From contig NZ_CM004509.1 of NCBI RefSeq assembly GCF_001693435.1, positions 2,480,001 to 2,544,000 of the forward strand: a stretch of DNA of 64,000 nt. The letters are read 5' to 3'. Position numbers and translations under genes: made by a program. Below the pieces are notes generated by a model. It did no database searches and was not told where the DNA came from. It saw only the letters and a program-made list of their open reading frames with translations. Shown here piece after piece: positions 1-9,101 of this stretch (the stretch's first letter is position 1; every line of letters begins with the position of its first letter). Origin of the DNA: Gilliamella sp. wkB7. Lineage in GTDB: Bacteria; Pseudomonadota; Gammaproteobacteria; Enterobacterales; Orbaceae.

Positions 1-33
1 CTAGCATTAATATTAGATCACAGGATGTTACTT

Positions 34-2499
34 ATGATAAAAGATCCTTTCTTTGATAGAGAATCAGAAAAGTATGATTCCCCAATTGCCAGTCGTGAAC
101 TTATTTTAGATTACCTTAAAAAAGAAGCAAAACCAGCCAATTTAGAGAAAATTGCCCAAGCTGTTGCGATTAAAAATGAAGAGCAAAAAGTAGCTTTGCA
201 TCGTCGTTTGCGTGCGATGGAACGTGATGGACAAGTCGTGTTTACCCGCCGCAAATGTTATGCCTTACCTGAAAAATTTGATATGGTTAAAGGAAGTGTA
301 ATTGCACACCGTGATGGCTTTGGTTTTTTGCGAGTAGAAGGTAATCCAGAGGATTATTTTTTATCACCTGAACAAATGAAAAAAGTGTTACAAGGCGATG
401 TGATTTTAGCTCAACCATTGGGAACCCAATATCGTGGTAAAGTCGAAGCACGGGTCGTGCGAATTTTAGAGCCTCGTAGTAATTTTATTGTCGGACGATA
501 TTTTATCGAACAAGGTGTTGGCTTTGTAGTGCCAGATGACAGTCGTTTAAATTTTGATATTTTGATTGTGGGCAAACCTGATCGTACGGTACGTATGGGC
601 TCTGTTGTGGTAGTTGAATTACAGCAACGACCAGAGCGTCGTCAAAAAGCGGTAGGGATAATTAAAGAAGTGCTTGGCGAAATTATGGGAACTAATCTGG
701 CCATTGATATTGCGCTTCGTAATCACGAGATCCCTTATGAATTACCGAAAGCGGTTATAAAAGAGACCAGCAAATTTACCGAACAAGTTCCAGAAAATGC
801 CAAAAAAGGACGCAAGGATTTGCGTGAATTACCTTTGGTTACAATTGATGGCGAAGATGCTCGTGATTTTGATGATGCTGTCTATTGCCAAAAAAATCGT
901 GGAGGAGGTTATCGCTTATGGGTCGCAATTGCAGATGTAAGTTATTACGTCCGTCCAGGTAAAGCATTAGATAAAGAAGCTTGCTTACGCGGTACATCAG
1001 TCTATTTCCCATCTCGCGTGATCCCTATGTTACCAGAAGTGTTATCTAACGGGCTTTGTTCGTTAAACCCGCAAGTTGATCGCTTATGTTTAGTGTGTGA
1101 AATGACTGTATCAAATAAAGGTCGTCTAACAGGTTATGAATTCTACGAAGCCGTGATGAATTCCCATGCAAGATTGACTTATACCAAAGTTGCTAAGATT
1201 TTAGATGGTGATAAAGAATTGCGTGAGCATTATCGTGATTTAATCCCACATCTTGAAAACTTGCAAGGTCTTTATAATGTACTTGATAAAGCTCGTATTG
1301 CGCGTGGTGCGATAGGTTTTGAGTCCGAAGAACCAAAATTTATTTTTAATGCCGATAAACGTATTGAAAGTATCGAATTGACTCAGCGTAATGTTGCTCA
1401 TAAAATCATTGAAGAATGTATGATCTTAGCGAATGTAGCTGCTGCAAAATTCGTGATTAAAGCTGATGTACCATCTTTATTCCGTGTACATGATAAACCT
1501 GATGAAGAGCGTATGAATAATCTGCGCAGTATCTTAAGTGAACTTGGGTTATCTCTTGGAGGTGGTTCGAATCCTAAACCAAAAGATATTGCTGAGTTAA
1601 TGGTTGCGGTTGAAGAGCGACCAGATCATGATATGCTACAAACTGTTATTTTACGGTCAATGAAACAAGCCATTTATGATCCAGAAAATCGTGGACATTT
1701 TGGCTTAGCACTTGAAGAGTACGCACACTTTACTTCGCCTATTCGTCGTTATCCAGATTTACTCTTACATCGAGCCATTAAATGGATTTTAGCTGACCAA
1801 AATCACAAAACAAGCAAAACGGGTGGTTATCGTTATAGTACCAGTGAAATGCTTTACTTTGGTGAACACTGCTCAATGACAGAACGTCGAGCTGATGAAG
1901 CTGTTCGCGATGTTGTGGATTGGCTTAAATGTGATTACATGCAAGATCATGTTGGTGAAGTCTTTAATGGAACTATTTCAAGTGTCGTTAATTTTGGATT
2001 CTTTGTTCGTTTAGATGATTTGTTTATTGACGGTTTAGTTCATGTCTCTTCACTTGAAAATGATTATTATAATTTTGATGGCTCACGCAACCGTCTTATC
2101 GGCGAAAATACTCGTTTCGTATATCGTTTGGGCGATAAAGTACAAGTTAAAGTCGATAATGTGAATCCAGAAGAACGTAAAATTGATTTTTCGTTAGTGG
2201 GAAGTAATAATAAGCCGAAACGTCAAGGTAAAACAGCCAAAGATAGATCCAAACAGGATAAAATCGATTTAAGTGCTGATTTACCAATTAAACGAAAAGC
2301 GAAAAAATCATCCAGCAAGAAAAGAAGTACTAATGCTAGCACTAAAGCTGAAAATAAAACCCAAAGCAAAACTAAGACCAAAACAAAAGCGAAAGCGATT
2401 GTAAAAACTAAAACTAAATCAAAAAATAATACAAAGAAAAACAGTAAATCGAAATCGACAACTAAAAAACAACGAGTTAAAACAAAGAGTAGCAAATAG
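34..2499 (+). CDS. rnr: Ribonuclease R, 3'-5' exoribonuclease
   Basis: RNase R degrades structured RNA processively from the 3' end in the cytoplasm and takes part in mRNA and rRNA quality control. The protein opens with an N-terminal winged-helix region, followed by cold-shock-type OB folds. The RNB catalytic domain shows the metal-binding aspartate cluster [13 protein letters not shown] near residue 272 and [16 protein letters not shown] further on. An S1 domain follows near residues 640-725. The last ~95 residues are an extreme Lys/Ser/Thr tail, as in other RNase R proteins but long. An ATG lies at 25, but AGGA at 22-25 is correctly spaced only for the ATG at 34, which also matches the E. 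coli N-terminus (DPF). The stop codon directly abuts rlmB, so the two are almost certainly co-transcribed, as in E. coli. Confidence 0.96.
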   Translation: MIKDPFFDRESEKYDSPIASRELILDYLKKEAKPANLEKIAQAVAIKNEEQKVALHRRLRAMERDGQVVFTRRKCYALPEKFDMVKGSVIAHRDGFGFLRVEGNPEDYFLSPEQMKKVLQGDVILAQPLGTQYRGKVEARVVRILEPRSNFIVGRYFIEQGVGFVVPDDSRLNFDILIVGKPDRTVRMGSVVVVELQQRPERRQKAVGIIKEVLGEIMGTNLAIDIALRNHEIPYELPKAVIKETSKFTEQVPENAKKGRKDLRELPLVTIDGEDARDFDDAVYCQKNRGGGYRLWVAIADVSYYVRPGKALDKEACLRGTSVYFPSRVIPMLPEVLSNGLCSLNPQVDRLCLVCEMTVSNKGRLTGYEFYEAVMNSHARLTYTKVAKILDGDKELREHYRDLIPHLENLQGLYNVLDKARIARGAIGFESEEPKFIFNADKRIESIELTQRNVAHKIIEECMILANVAAAKFVIKADVPSLFRVHDKPDEERMNNLRSILSELGLSLGGGSNPKPKDIAELMVAVEERPDHDMLQTVILRSMKQAIYDPENRGHFGLALEEYAHFTSPIRRYPDLLLHRAIKWILADQNHKTSKTGGYRYSTSEMLYFGEHCSMTERRADEAVRDVVDWLKCDYMQDHVGEVFNGTISSVVNFGFFVRLDDLFIDGLVHVSSLENDYYNFDGSRNRLIGENTRFVYRLGDKVQVKVDNVNPEERKIDFSLVGSNNKPKRQGKTAKDRSKQDKIDLSADLPIKRKAKKSSSKKRSTNASTKAENKTQSKTKTKTKAKAIVKTKTKSKNNTKKNSKSKSTTKKQRVKTKSSK

Positions 2500-3252
2500 A
2501 TGAGTGAAACAGTTTATGGTATGCACGCTATTGAAGCATTATTAGCGCGTTCACCAGAAAGAATTATTGAGGTATTTATTATTAAAGGGCGTGAAGATAA
2601 ACGTCTAATTGCCCTTATTCATCAATTGGAACAACTGGGATTGCCTGTTAAAGTAGCTAATCGTCAGTGGTTGGATGAAAAAACCAAAAATGGTGTTCAT
2701 CAAGGTATTCTAGCTATGGTTAAACCAAGCCGTGGTTATCATGAAAACGATATTCCACTACTGATGGAACAGCAACCCAATCCTGTCATCTTAATTTTAG
2801 ATGGTGTGACTGATCCACATAATTTAGGGGCATGTATTCGTACAGCTGATGCAGCTGGCGTAAGTTTTATTATCGTGCCAAAAGATCGCTCAGCACCACT
2901 TAATTCTACCGCACAAAAAGTAGCGTGCGGTGCGGCAGAAAGTGTTCCTGTTGTGAGAGTAACTAATTTAGCCCGTACCATGCGAATGCTACAAGATGAA
3001 TACCAAGTTTGGATTGTCGGTACTGCTGGTGAAGCCGATAGAACGCTTTATCAAACTGAATTTTATAAATCATCGACCCCAACGTCACTGGCTTTGGTGA
3101 TGGGCGCAGAAGGTGAGGGCATGCGTCGTTTAACGAAAGAACATTGTGACGAATTAGTCAGTATTCCAATGTCAGGCATTGTCTCTTCACTTAATGTATC
3201 GGTTGCAACAGGTGTTTGTTTATTTGAAATTGTGCGCCAAAAAAATAAATAG
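2500..3252 (+). CDS. rlmB: 23S rRNA (guanosine-2'-O-)-methyltransferase RlmB
   Basis: SpoU/TrmH-family (SPOUT) enzyme that 2'-O-methylates G2251 of 23S rRNA, using SAM, in the peptidyl-transferase centre. At 250 residues it is close to the E. coli length (243). An N-terminal substrate-binding domain of about 80 residues precedes the knot domain, which carries LDGVTDPHNLGACIRTAD, VMGAEGEGMR and SIPMSGIVSSLNVSVATG, the three canonical SPOUT motifs. The ATG follows the rnr stop codon with no spacer, so translational coupling is likely. The rnr-rlmB pairing is conserved in gammaproteobacteria. Confidence 0.95.
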   Translation: MSETVYGMHAIEALLARSPERIIEVFIIKGREDKRLIALIHQLEQLGLPVKVANRQWLDEKTKNGVHQGILAMVKPSRGYHENDIPLLMEQQPNPVILILDGVTDPHNLGACIRTADAAGVSFIIVPKDRSAPLNSTAQKVACGAAESVPVVRVTNLARTMRMLQDEYQVWIVGTAGEADRTLYQTEFYKSSTPTSLALVMGAEGEGMRRLTKEHCDELVSIPMSGIVSSLNVSVATGVCLFEIVRQKNK

Positions 3253-3266
3253 TAAGGGGGGGTAAT

Positions 3267-3881
3267 ATGCTAGGATTGCTTAAAAAACTATTACCAACCA
3301 AAAAAGAAATGCCAGCGCTTTCAGGGCGAGACCTTTATGGTCGTAATAATGTTGGTTATCCGACTATGCAAATTTCACGTGAAATTGATAATGTGGTAAA
3401 AACGCAATACAAAGCCATCAAACCGATTATCAACCAATATAAGGATACTCTATTTTTTAAGTGGGGACCGAGTGTTATAAATGATAAATTGAACGATGAA
3501 CAACTGGCTAATTTATCAGGTCGCAATTTACAAATGGTCTATTTGTTATTATTTCGTGACATGCTTCGGTACCTTTCTGAACTCGTTACGTTAAAAAATG
3601 TACCCGAAAACTGGCCGGAAGTTTTTGCCCAAACCGTGTTGGATAATTGTCGTATGCTTAGTGATGCAGACGATAAAGATATTGCGAAGAAACAGCAATT
3701 ATTTGCTAATACTGAACGTTTTGCAGTGGATGTACCCATAGATGAAAAAAATCCTGACAACACTGAAATTCCTGATTGGACAGTACCTATTGCTGAACTG
3801 ATCATGATTCCGTCAGATATGATCTATAAATGTCACCGTCCATTGATAACCGCAATTGAAAAACGAAAAAAACATGGTTAA
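3267..3881 (+). CDS. Conserved-looking hypothetical protein, 204 aa
   Basis: I do not recognise a family. The protein is soluble, with no signal peptide or membrane segment. It starts with a short basic helix (LLKKLLPTKKE) and is mostly helical, with repeated Leu/Arg patches and an acidic centre. It ends in a basic tail (EKRKKHG). A strong ribosome site (AAGGGGGGGT) sits 5-6 bases before the ATG, and the gene starts 14 bases after rlmB, so it is likely the third gene of the rnr-rlmB transcript. A good terminator follows it. Genomic position alone suggests a link to RNA metabolism, but nothing in the sequence supports a specific function. Confidence 0.75.
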   Translation: MLGLLKKLLPTKKEMPALSGRDLYGRNNVGYPTMQISREIDNVVKTQYKAIKPIINQYKDTLFFKWGPSVINDKLNDEQLANLSGRNLQMVYLLLFRDMLRYLSELVTLKNVPENWPEVFAQTVLDNCRMLSDADDKDIAKKQQLFANTERFAVDVPIDEKNPDNTEIPDWTVPIAELIMIPSDMIYKCHRPLITAIEKRKKHG

Positions 3882-3903
3882 TGTTATTTTCTAAAAAATA
3901 ATT

Positions 3904-3936
3904 AAATGAATCCTTAAAGCAGGATTCATTTTTTTA
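3904..3936 (+). terminator. Rho-independent terminator of the rnr-rlmB transcript
   Basis: A perfect 10-bp stem (AAATGAATCC / GGATTCATTT) with an 8-base loop runs into a T-rich tract. It lies just downstream of the 204-aa hypothetical gene and closes the rnr operon before the PTS regulator. Confidence 0.85.
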
Positions 3937-3981
3937 TCTTTCTTTAATTTCCTTTCTTTGATTATTTCCAATCTATAAATT

Positions 3982-4000
3982 TTGCAATTTATATTTGCAA
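3982..4000. promoter_or_regulatory. Paired TTGCAA palindromes upstream of the PTS operon
   Basis: Two copies of the self-complementary hexamer TTGCAA, each inside TTTGCAA, start 13 bp apart, about 75-90 bp before the regulator gene. A possible -10 hexamer (TATACT, 4034-4039) lies downstream of them. The arrangement would suit an operator or activator site for the PTS operon. This is inference, and AT-rich DNA can produce such pairs by chance. Confidence 0.25.
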
Positions 4001-4070
4001 AAATACCAACTAGGTAAGCAAATTTATCTCACTTATACTGCATTTAAGAAGTAAATAGGTGAATAAGTTT

Positions 4071-6161
4071 ATGCGAACAAGAACCATTGAATTATTTAAG
4101 AAATTTATTTCCATCGACTATCCTTTAACTGTCGAAATGCTATCGGAAGATTTCCAAATTAGTGCACGAACGCTACGCAATGAAATTAATGAAATTAATG
4201 CTTTTTTGCAAAAAAGATGTTTACCCGAAATTTCAACGGTACGTAATAAAGGCTTTATCATTGATGCCACACAAGAACAAAAACAGCAAGTCCATAATGC
4301 GTTATTAGGGGTATCTATTTCACCCATTTTAAGTAAGGATGAACGCCAATTTGATTTGTTGTTATCCATTGCTTTTTCTAGTTGCTCAACTATTTTATGT
4401 CATAAAGAAAATATCTATTTTGTTTCGAAAAGTGTATTAGATGAAGATATTCGTAAACTTAAAACACGATTAAAAAAATACGATATTGAATTAATCAGCT
4501 TGCCCAAACAAGGAATGCAGCTCATAGGATTAGAGCGCTCTATCCGTTTAATGATGTATGAAGCAATTAACCAATTCTATGGTAATCTAGAATTGAATAA
4601 ACCATTACATGAACTGAATTTAATACAACAATTACTTTTTAAGTATGTACCTCAAAATCTGATTATAAACCTATTAAAACTTGCCCATAAAACCATCAGT
4701 CAAATTCATGATGAAATCTATGTTCAACAAATAGTGATCTTTACTGCCATTTGGGTAATTCGCAATCAACATCAACATCATTTAACTATGGTTAGAGCCG
4801 ATTTTAAACACCATGAATCGGGGCAAATCACCAAATTTATTCATTTAGTTTGCCAACATGAAAAGTTGCAAACCAACCGACAAGAACAACAATATATTAT
4901 TTATATGCTTGAAGCATTCAACACTAAGGATATTAATAACTATGTCGAGTGGTTAAATGCACAGTTATTGGCAATTAAATTGGTGAATTATGTTGAAGAA
5001 AAAACACACATTCCATTTTCAACCAAACAAGAACAACTTTATGAAAACCTTTGTAAACACTTAGCAGGATTGATTGCCAGAGTAAGTAATAATATCCACA
5101 TTATTAATCCATTACTTGATAATATTAAACAAAATTACGATGAAATTTACACCGTAATTAAACGCTTTATACAAAGCCCTGAAGCAAATTTAAGTCATAA
5201 AGTTTCTGATGATGAAATCGCCTTTTTAACAATTCATTTTTCTACTTTCGCTAGTGCAATTAACCAAGATCGTAGCTATTTTTTTAAAGCAGTGGTTGTT
5301 TGTGATCATGGGATTGCGACTTCTAATTTATTAGCTGAAACACTCAAAGAGTTTTTTAATATTGATATTTTGGCCATTCTAGGTCGAAATAATCTTGATT
5401 TATTAGATCAGCTTGATTATGACTTAATTTTTTCTACATTTCCGTTACAGCATTCGGCTCATCCCGTATTGGTGTTAGAACCAATTTTGAAAGAAAAAAA
5501 TCATCCCATTATCACCGATTTTCTAGCTAAACACCGATCTAACCAACGCATTGTCAACCATTTAGATGATGCCACTGATCTTTTTTACTCTCTTGTCAAT
5601 TTAATCCAAGAAAGTGGTGGTGTTGTGTCTGCACCAATCTATAACCGGCTTGAAAAGTGTTTAGCGATTAATAATCTTAAAATTAATAAAAGGAAAATTC
5701 AGCCTATGTTGAAAGATATTTTGACTGATGATGACATCATATTACAGCAAGATTGCCGTGATTGGCGCCAAGCTATCACTAATGCTGCTGAACCACTACT
5801 AAAAAAACGTTTCATTTTACCATCCTATATCCAAGCCATGATTAGCTCGGTTGAACAATATGGTCCGTATATTGTGATAGGAAAGGATTTAGCATTAGCG
5901 CATGCTCGACCCGAAGATGGCGTGAATCAATTAGGGGTGAGTGTGGTAACGATGCGTGACCCTGTGGATTTTGGTAACTCAGATATGGGACCAGTAAAAA
6001 TTATATTTTGTTTGGCAGCTATCGATTCTTTTTCTCATCTCAATATTATGCGTAGCTTAATTGAGTTGATTAATGATGAACAAAAACTTACGCAACTCAC
6101 CACGTGCCAATCGGTACAGGAATTTAAAACAATTTTATTTAATGAAACAAAATCGGTTTAA
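4071..6161 (+). CDS. PRD-containing transcriptional regulator with PTS IIB-like and IIA domains
   Basis: A BglG/MtlR-type activator controlled by PTS phosphorylation. The order is: N-terminal HTH (residues ~1-75) with a second Mga-like helix-turn-helix, PRD regions in the middle (His-containing helices around residues 180-380), a IIB-like domain with its Cys near residue 411 (VVVCDHGIATSNLLAE), and a C-terminal IIA domain. The IIA domain has the phospho-acceptor motif LALAHARPEDGV (His near residue 611), as in ascorbate/mannitol-type IIA proteins. A GTG exists at 4059, but AGGTGA spaced 8 bases before the ATG at 4071 favours the latter. The gene heads a co-directional cluster with IIB, IIC, aldolase and kinase genes. 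No separate IIA gene is present, so this domain may supply IIA function. Confidence 0.88.
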   Translation: MRTRTIELFKKFISIDYPLTVEMLSEDFQISARTLRNEINEINAFLQKRCLPEISTVRNKGFIIDATQEQKQQVHNALLGVSISPILSKDERQFDLLLSIAFSSCSTILCHKENIYFVSKSVLDEDIRKLKTRLKKYDIELISLPKQGMQLIGLERSIRLMMYEAINQFYGNLELNKPLHELNLIQQLLFKYVPQNLIINLLKLAHKTISQIHDEIYVQQIVIFTAIWVIRNQHQHHLTMVRADFKHHESGQITKFIHLVCQHEKLQTNRQEQQYIIYMLEAFNTKDINNYVEWLNAQLLAIKLVNYVEEKTHIPFSTKQEQLYENLCKHLAGLIARVSNNIHIINPLLDNIKQNYDEIYTVIKRFIQSPEANLSHKVSDDEIAFLTIHFSTFASAINQDRSYFFKAVVVCDHGIATSNLLAETLKEFFNIDILAILGRNNLDLLDQLDYDLIFSTFPLQHSAHPVLVLEPILKEKNHPIITDFLAKHRSNQRIVNHLDDATDLFYSLVNLIQESGGVVSAPIYNRLEKCLAINNLKINKRKIQPMLKDILTDDDIILQQDCRDWRQAITNAAEPLLKKRFILPSYIQAMISSVEQYGPYIVIGKDLALAHARPEDGVNQLGVSVVTMRDPVDFGNSDMGPVKIIFCLAAIDSFSHLNIMRSLIELINDEQKLTQLTTCQSVQEFKTILFNETKSV

Positions 6162-6187
6162 ACAACTCAGTCGTAGGAGGATTGAAA

Positions 6188-6490
6188 ATGAGTAATTTAA
6201 CTATTTTATTTGTTTGTGGCGCAGGATTAGGCAGTAGTTTTGCTGCACAAATGGCTACCGAAGACGTGCTAAAAGCTAAAGGTATTGAAGCTAATTTAGA
6301 TCATACTGATATTTCATCCGCTGCAGCGATGAATGCCGATATCATTATCACGGCTGAAAACTTTCGCCCACAGTTTGCCAAATTCAATATCAACGATAAA
6401 ACCACCATCGTGTTTCTTAGAAATATTGTTTCCAAAGTTGAAATTGAGGAAAAGCTTTGCCCCGTTTTACAGCAAAAAGGACTGATTTAG
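6188..6490 (+). CDS. PTS IIB component, ascorbate (SgaB/UlaB) type
   Basis: Small cytoplasmic phosphocarrier that passes phosphate from IIA to the incoming sugar. Residues 5-15 form the phosphate-binding P-loop with Cys10 (LFVCGAGLGSS), the active residue of this IIB class. Length (100 aa) is normal. An ideal AGGAGG site at 6175-6180, 7 bases before ATG 6188, decides the start over a nearby TTG. It lies between the regulator and the IIC gene, with about 20-base gaps on each side, as expected for one transcript. The sugar is unknown; the family includes transporters for L-ascorbate and other pentose- or hexose-type compounds. Confidence 0.9.
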   Translation: MSNLTILFVCGAGLGSSFAAQMATEDVLKAKGIEANLDHTDISSAAAMNADIIITAENFRPQFAKFNINDKTTIVFLRNIVSKVEIEEKLCPVLQQKGLI

Positions 6491-6511
6491 TAGCGATAAC
6501 AGGAGAATATT

Positions 6512-7801
6512 ATGAATGTGATTAACTTTATTATCGACAATATTTTAACTCAGGCTTCAATAACAATTAGTTTAATCGCCATGCTTGGGCTTATTTTACA
6601 AAAAAAATCAGTCGGACAAATTATTTCAGGAACACTTAAAACCTTATTAGGCTTTCAGGTGTTAAATGCAGGTTCAAGCATTATTGTTGGTAGTTTGACT
6701 TATTTTGGTCAAATCTTTACCGCCGGCTTTGATATGCAAGGTATCATTCCATCCATTGAAGCCATAAACGGACAAGCCATGAATCAACTAGGTTTAGGTC
6801 GCGATATTGCACTGACCTTTTTGATGATCTTTATTTTCAATATTCTTATTGCTCGTTTAACTCGTTGGAAATATATCTTTTTAACTGGGCAGGCGATTTT
6901 GTGGATGGCGACCATGACGACCGTATTTGGTAGTGTAGCAGGCCTTTCTGGAATAGCTTTAATTTTAGTGGGAGGTTTGATTGGTGCTATTTTTGCAGTA
7001 ATGATGCCAGCCATTGCGCAGCCAATTATCTATAAAGTGACAGGATCAAATGATATTGCTCTTGGTCATTTTTGTACAATCGGTTATCTATTTGAAGCGG
7101 GTGTTGCTTATGTAGTGGGTGAAAAAGGTGAGAACAAACGCTCAATTGAAGATATGAAATTGCCCAAGTCATTCGAATTTTTACAAGATACTTATCTATC
7201 TGTAATGGTGGTTATGGTACCACTTTATGTTATTACTGTACTGTTTGCTGGTGAACAATATGCCTCAACTTTATCAGGCTCTCAAAATTATGTGATTTAT
7301 GCCTTTACACAATCAATTATTTTTGTGGTAGGGATTTATGTATTGTTAGCAGGTGTGCGCTTATTGCTGGGAGAAATCGTGCCAGCGTTTAGGGGAATTG
7401 CCATGAAAGTGGTACCAAATGCAATTCCAGCGCTTGATTGTCCGGTGTTCTTTCCATATAGCCCAAATGCAGTGATTTTAGGTTTTATTACTACTTCAAT
7501 TGGTACAGTTATTGCGATGTTAACACTGCCGTTCTTTGGTTTAGCGATGATCTTACCTGGCATGTTAACTAACTTTTTTGCAGGGGGAACCGCAGGCATA
7601 TTTGGTAATGCGATTGGTGGGCGTCGTGGTGCTTTAATTGGCGGGATAGCACATGGCTTTTTTATTACCTTATTGCCTGCACTGCTCGTTACTATTTTTA
7701 CGCAAATGGGCTTTGTTAATGCTACAGCAACGGATGTGGATACCGTTACAGTCGCATTACTTTATGCGTGGGTGTTAGGTCCAATCTTGAAACACTTTTA
7801 A
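6512..7801 (+). CDS. PTS IIC component, SgaT/UlaA family
   Basis: Integral membrane permease of the ascorbate-type PTS (429 aa, a little shorter than E. coli UlaA). About ten hydrophobic segments alternate with short loops. Family-like features are the early TLLGFQVLNAGSSIIVGSL segment and the later glycine-rich FFAGGTAGIFGNAIGGRRGALIGGIAHG loop. AGGAGA precedes the ATG. With the neighbouring IIB it forms the transport pair; a IIA domain is available only at the C-terminus of the upstream regulator. Substrate cannot be read from sequence. The aldolase and kinase downstream argue against plain ascorbate, whose pathway uses UlaG and UlaD. Confidence 0.9.
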   Translation: MNVINFIIDNILTQASITISLIAMLGLILQKKSVGQIISGTLKTLLGFQVLNAGSSIIVGSLTYFGQIFTAGFDMQGIIPSIEAINGQAMNQLGLGRDIALTFLMIFIFNILIARLTRWKYIFLTGQAILWMATMTTVFGSVAGLSGIALILVGGLIGAIFAVMMPAIAQPIIYKVTGSNDIALGHFCTIGYLFEAGVAYVVGEKGENKRSIEDMKLPKSFEFLQDTYLSVMVVMVPLYVITVLFAGEQYASTLSGSQNYVIYAFTQSIIFVVGIYVLLAGVRLLLGEIVPAFRGIAMKVVPNAIPALDCPVFFPYSPNAVILGFITTSIGTVIAMLTLPFFGLAMILPGMLTNFFAGGTAGIFGNAIGGRRGALIGGIAHGFFITLLPALLVTIFTQMGFVNATATDVDTVTVALLYAWVLGPILKHF

Positions 7802-7815
7802 CAAGGATAATTGCT

Positions 7816-8220
7816 ATGTTTAGCTTCTTCAGAAAAAACAAACCTAAAGTCGAAGAATTCAAGACCGAAATAAAAGCCAGTTTAACATCAGAACAAATCG
7901 TTCAAATTGAGCAATCGATTCAGCAATTGCAACAACAAATTGCGAACAGTGACGATGCAAAACTTTTGGCTGTTTTATATGAAAAAACAGGAATGCTGTA
8001 TTACCAATTAGAACGTATTGATTTAGCGATTGAGTATTTAGAAATCAGTTTACAACATAAAAAATCAATTGGAGAGGGTTATAAAATTTTAATGAGTTTA
8101 TATAACCTAAAACGCGCCGAGGCTGCAACACATGGGTCAATGGCTGATATCGATTTTTGGCTGAATAAAATGGATTCCATGCGTAATATCGCCAAACAAG
8201 TAACGATTCTACGAGATTAA
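7816..8220 (+). CDS. Small helical, TPR-like protein of the PTS operon
   Basis: A 134-residue soluble protein of unknown role. The N-terminus is basic (FRKNKPK). A Gln-rich amphipathic helix follows (residues ~30-50), and then helix pairs whose pattern resembles tetratricopeptide repeats (AVLYEKTGMLYYQLERIDLAIEYLEISLQHK). The open frame extends upstream into the IIC gene, but AGGA at 7804-7807 and an ATG at 7816 just after the IIC stop mark the true start. Its position between permease and aldolase suggests a scaffold or regulatory partner for the pathway enzymes. That role is inference only. Confidence 0.78.
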   Translation: MFSFFRKNKPKVEEFKTEIKASLTSEQIVQIEQSIQQLQQQIANSDDAKLLAVLYEKTGMLYYQLERIDLAIEYLEISLQHKKSIGEGYKILMSLYNLKRAEAATHGSMADIDFWLNKMDSMRNIAKQVTILRD

Positions 8221-8232
8221 AGGAAAATTATT

Positions 8233-9090
8233 ATGTATACCAATCTAAAAGCTGTCACTTCATTAGCGCAAAAGCTTAATTTTACCGTAGGTGCATTTAA
8301 TACACATAATTTAGAAATGTTACCCGATATGCTTCGAGCAGCCAAAGAAGTCGGTGCCCCCATTATTATCCAAACAAGTGTCGATACGGCACGTTATATT
8401 GGCTATAAAGTTTTGGTAAATGCAGTAAAAGCTATCGCAGATGAAGAGATAGTTGATGCTGTATTGCATTTAGATCATGCCAAAAATTTTGATGATATTA
8501 AACAAGCAATCGACAGCGGTTTTACCTCAGTCATGTTTGATGGTTCTTCACTACCTTTTAAAGAAAACATATTAAAAACGCGCGCGGTTGTTGAATATGC
8601 CCATGCGCGTGGAGTATCAGTTGAAGGGGAGCTGGGCACCATAGGTGGCACAGAAGAGGGGATTAAGGTTGATGATAATGACAAAGTCTATACTAACCCT
8701 AAAGATGCGTTAGAATTTGTTAAAGCAACGGGTATTGATGCTTTAGCCGTTGCGATTGGCACTAATCATGGACAATTTAAATCAAAAACAGAAGTGAACA
8801 TTCCGTTATTGAAAGAAATACATTCCCTTGTCAATATTCCGTTGGTTATTCATGGTGGGACAGGTGTTAAAGAAGAAGATTATCCTGAATTGATTAATAA
8901 TGGTATTCGCAAATTTAATGTAGGTACCGAGTTATTAGTTAACTGGACACAAGTGGCCAAAGATAAGTTCGTACAAACTGAAGTGAATAAATCATTACGC
9001 CACAATGTTATTCCTGCTAATCAGGCGGTAAAGGAAATTGTGAAGCATAAAATGAGTCTATTTCTTAATGTGAATGGTCGTGTTAACTGA
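8233..9090 (+). CDS. Class II (zinc) ketose-bisphosphate aldolase, tagatose/fructose type
   Basis: Cleaves a ketose 1,6-bisphosphate to dihydroxyacetone phosphate and an aldehyde. At 285 aa it matches the short GatY/KbaY/Fba class. Visible motifs are GAFNTHN near the N-terminus, the catalytic/zinc region LHLDHAKNFDDI, GELGTIGGTEEG, AIGTNHGQ and the phosphate-binding loop IHGGTGV near residue 215, followed by KFNVGTEL. An AGGAAA ribosome site precedes the ATG. Lying between a PTS permease and a P-loop kinase, it probably acts on the sugar phosphate delivered by the PTS after a second phosphorylation. Whether fructose, tagatose or another bisphosphate is used cannot be told. Confidence 0.9.
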   Translation: MYTNLKAVTSLAQKLNFTVGAFNTHNLEMLPDMLRAAKEVGAPIIIQTSVDTARYIGYKVLVNAVKAIADEEIVDAVLHLDHAKNFDDIKQAIDSGFTSVMFDGSSLPFKENILKTRAVVEYAHARGVSVEGELGTIGGTEEGIKVDDNDKVYTNPKDALEFVKATGIDALAVAIGTNHGQFKSKTEVNIPLLKEIHSLVNIPLVIHGGTGVKEEDYPELINNGIRKFNVGTELLVNWTQVAKDKFVQTEVNKSLRHNVIPANQAVKEIVKHKMSLFLNVNGRVN

Positions 9091-9101
9091 GGTGCATTGA
9101 T

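Noticed and set aside
2223-2495. 90-aa minus-strand frame opposite the end of rnr, very rich in Leu/Phe/Val
   Set aside because: It is the antisense of the Lys-rich RNase R tail (AAA/AAG codons read as TTT/CTT). No ribosome site or independent support.
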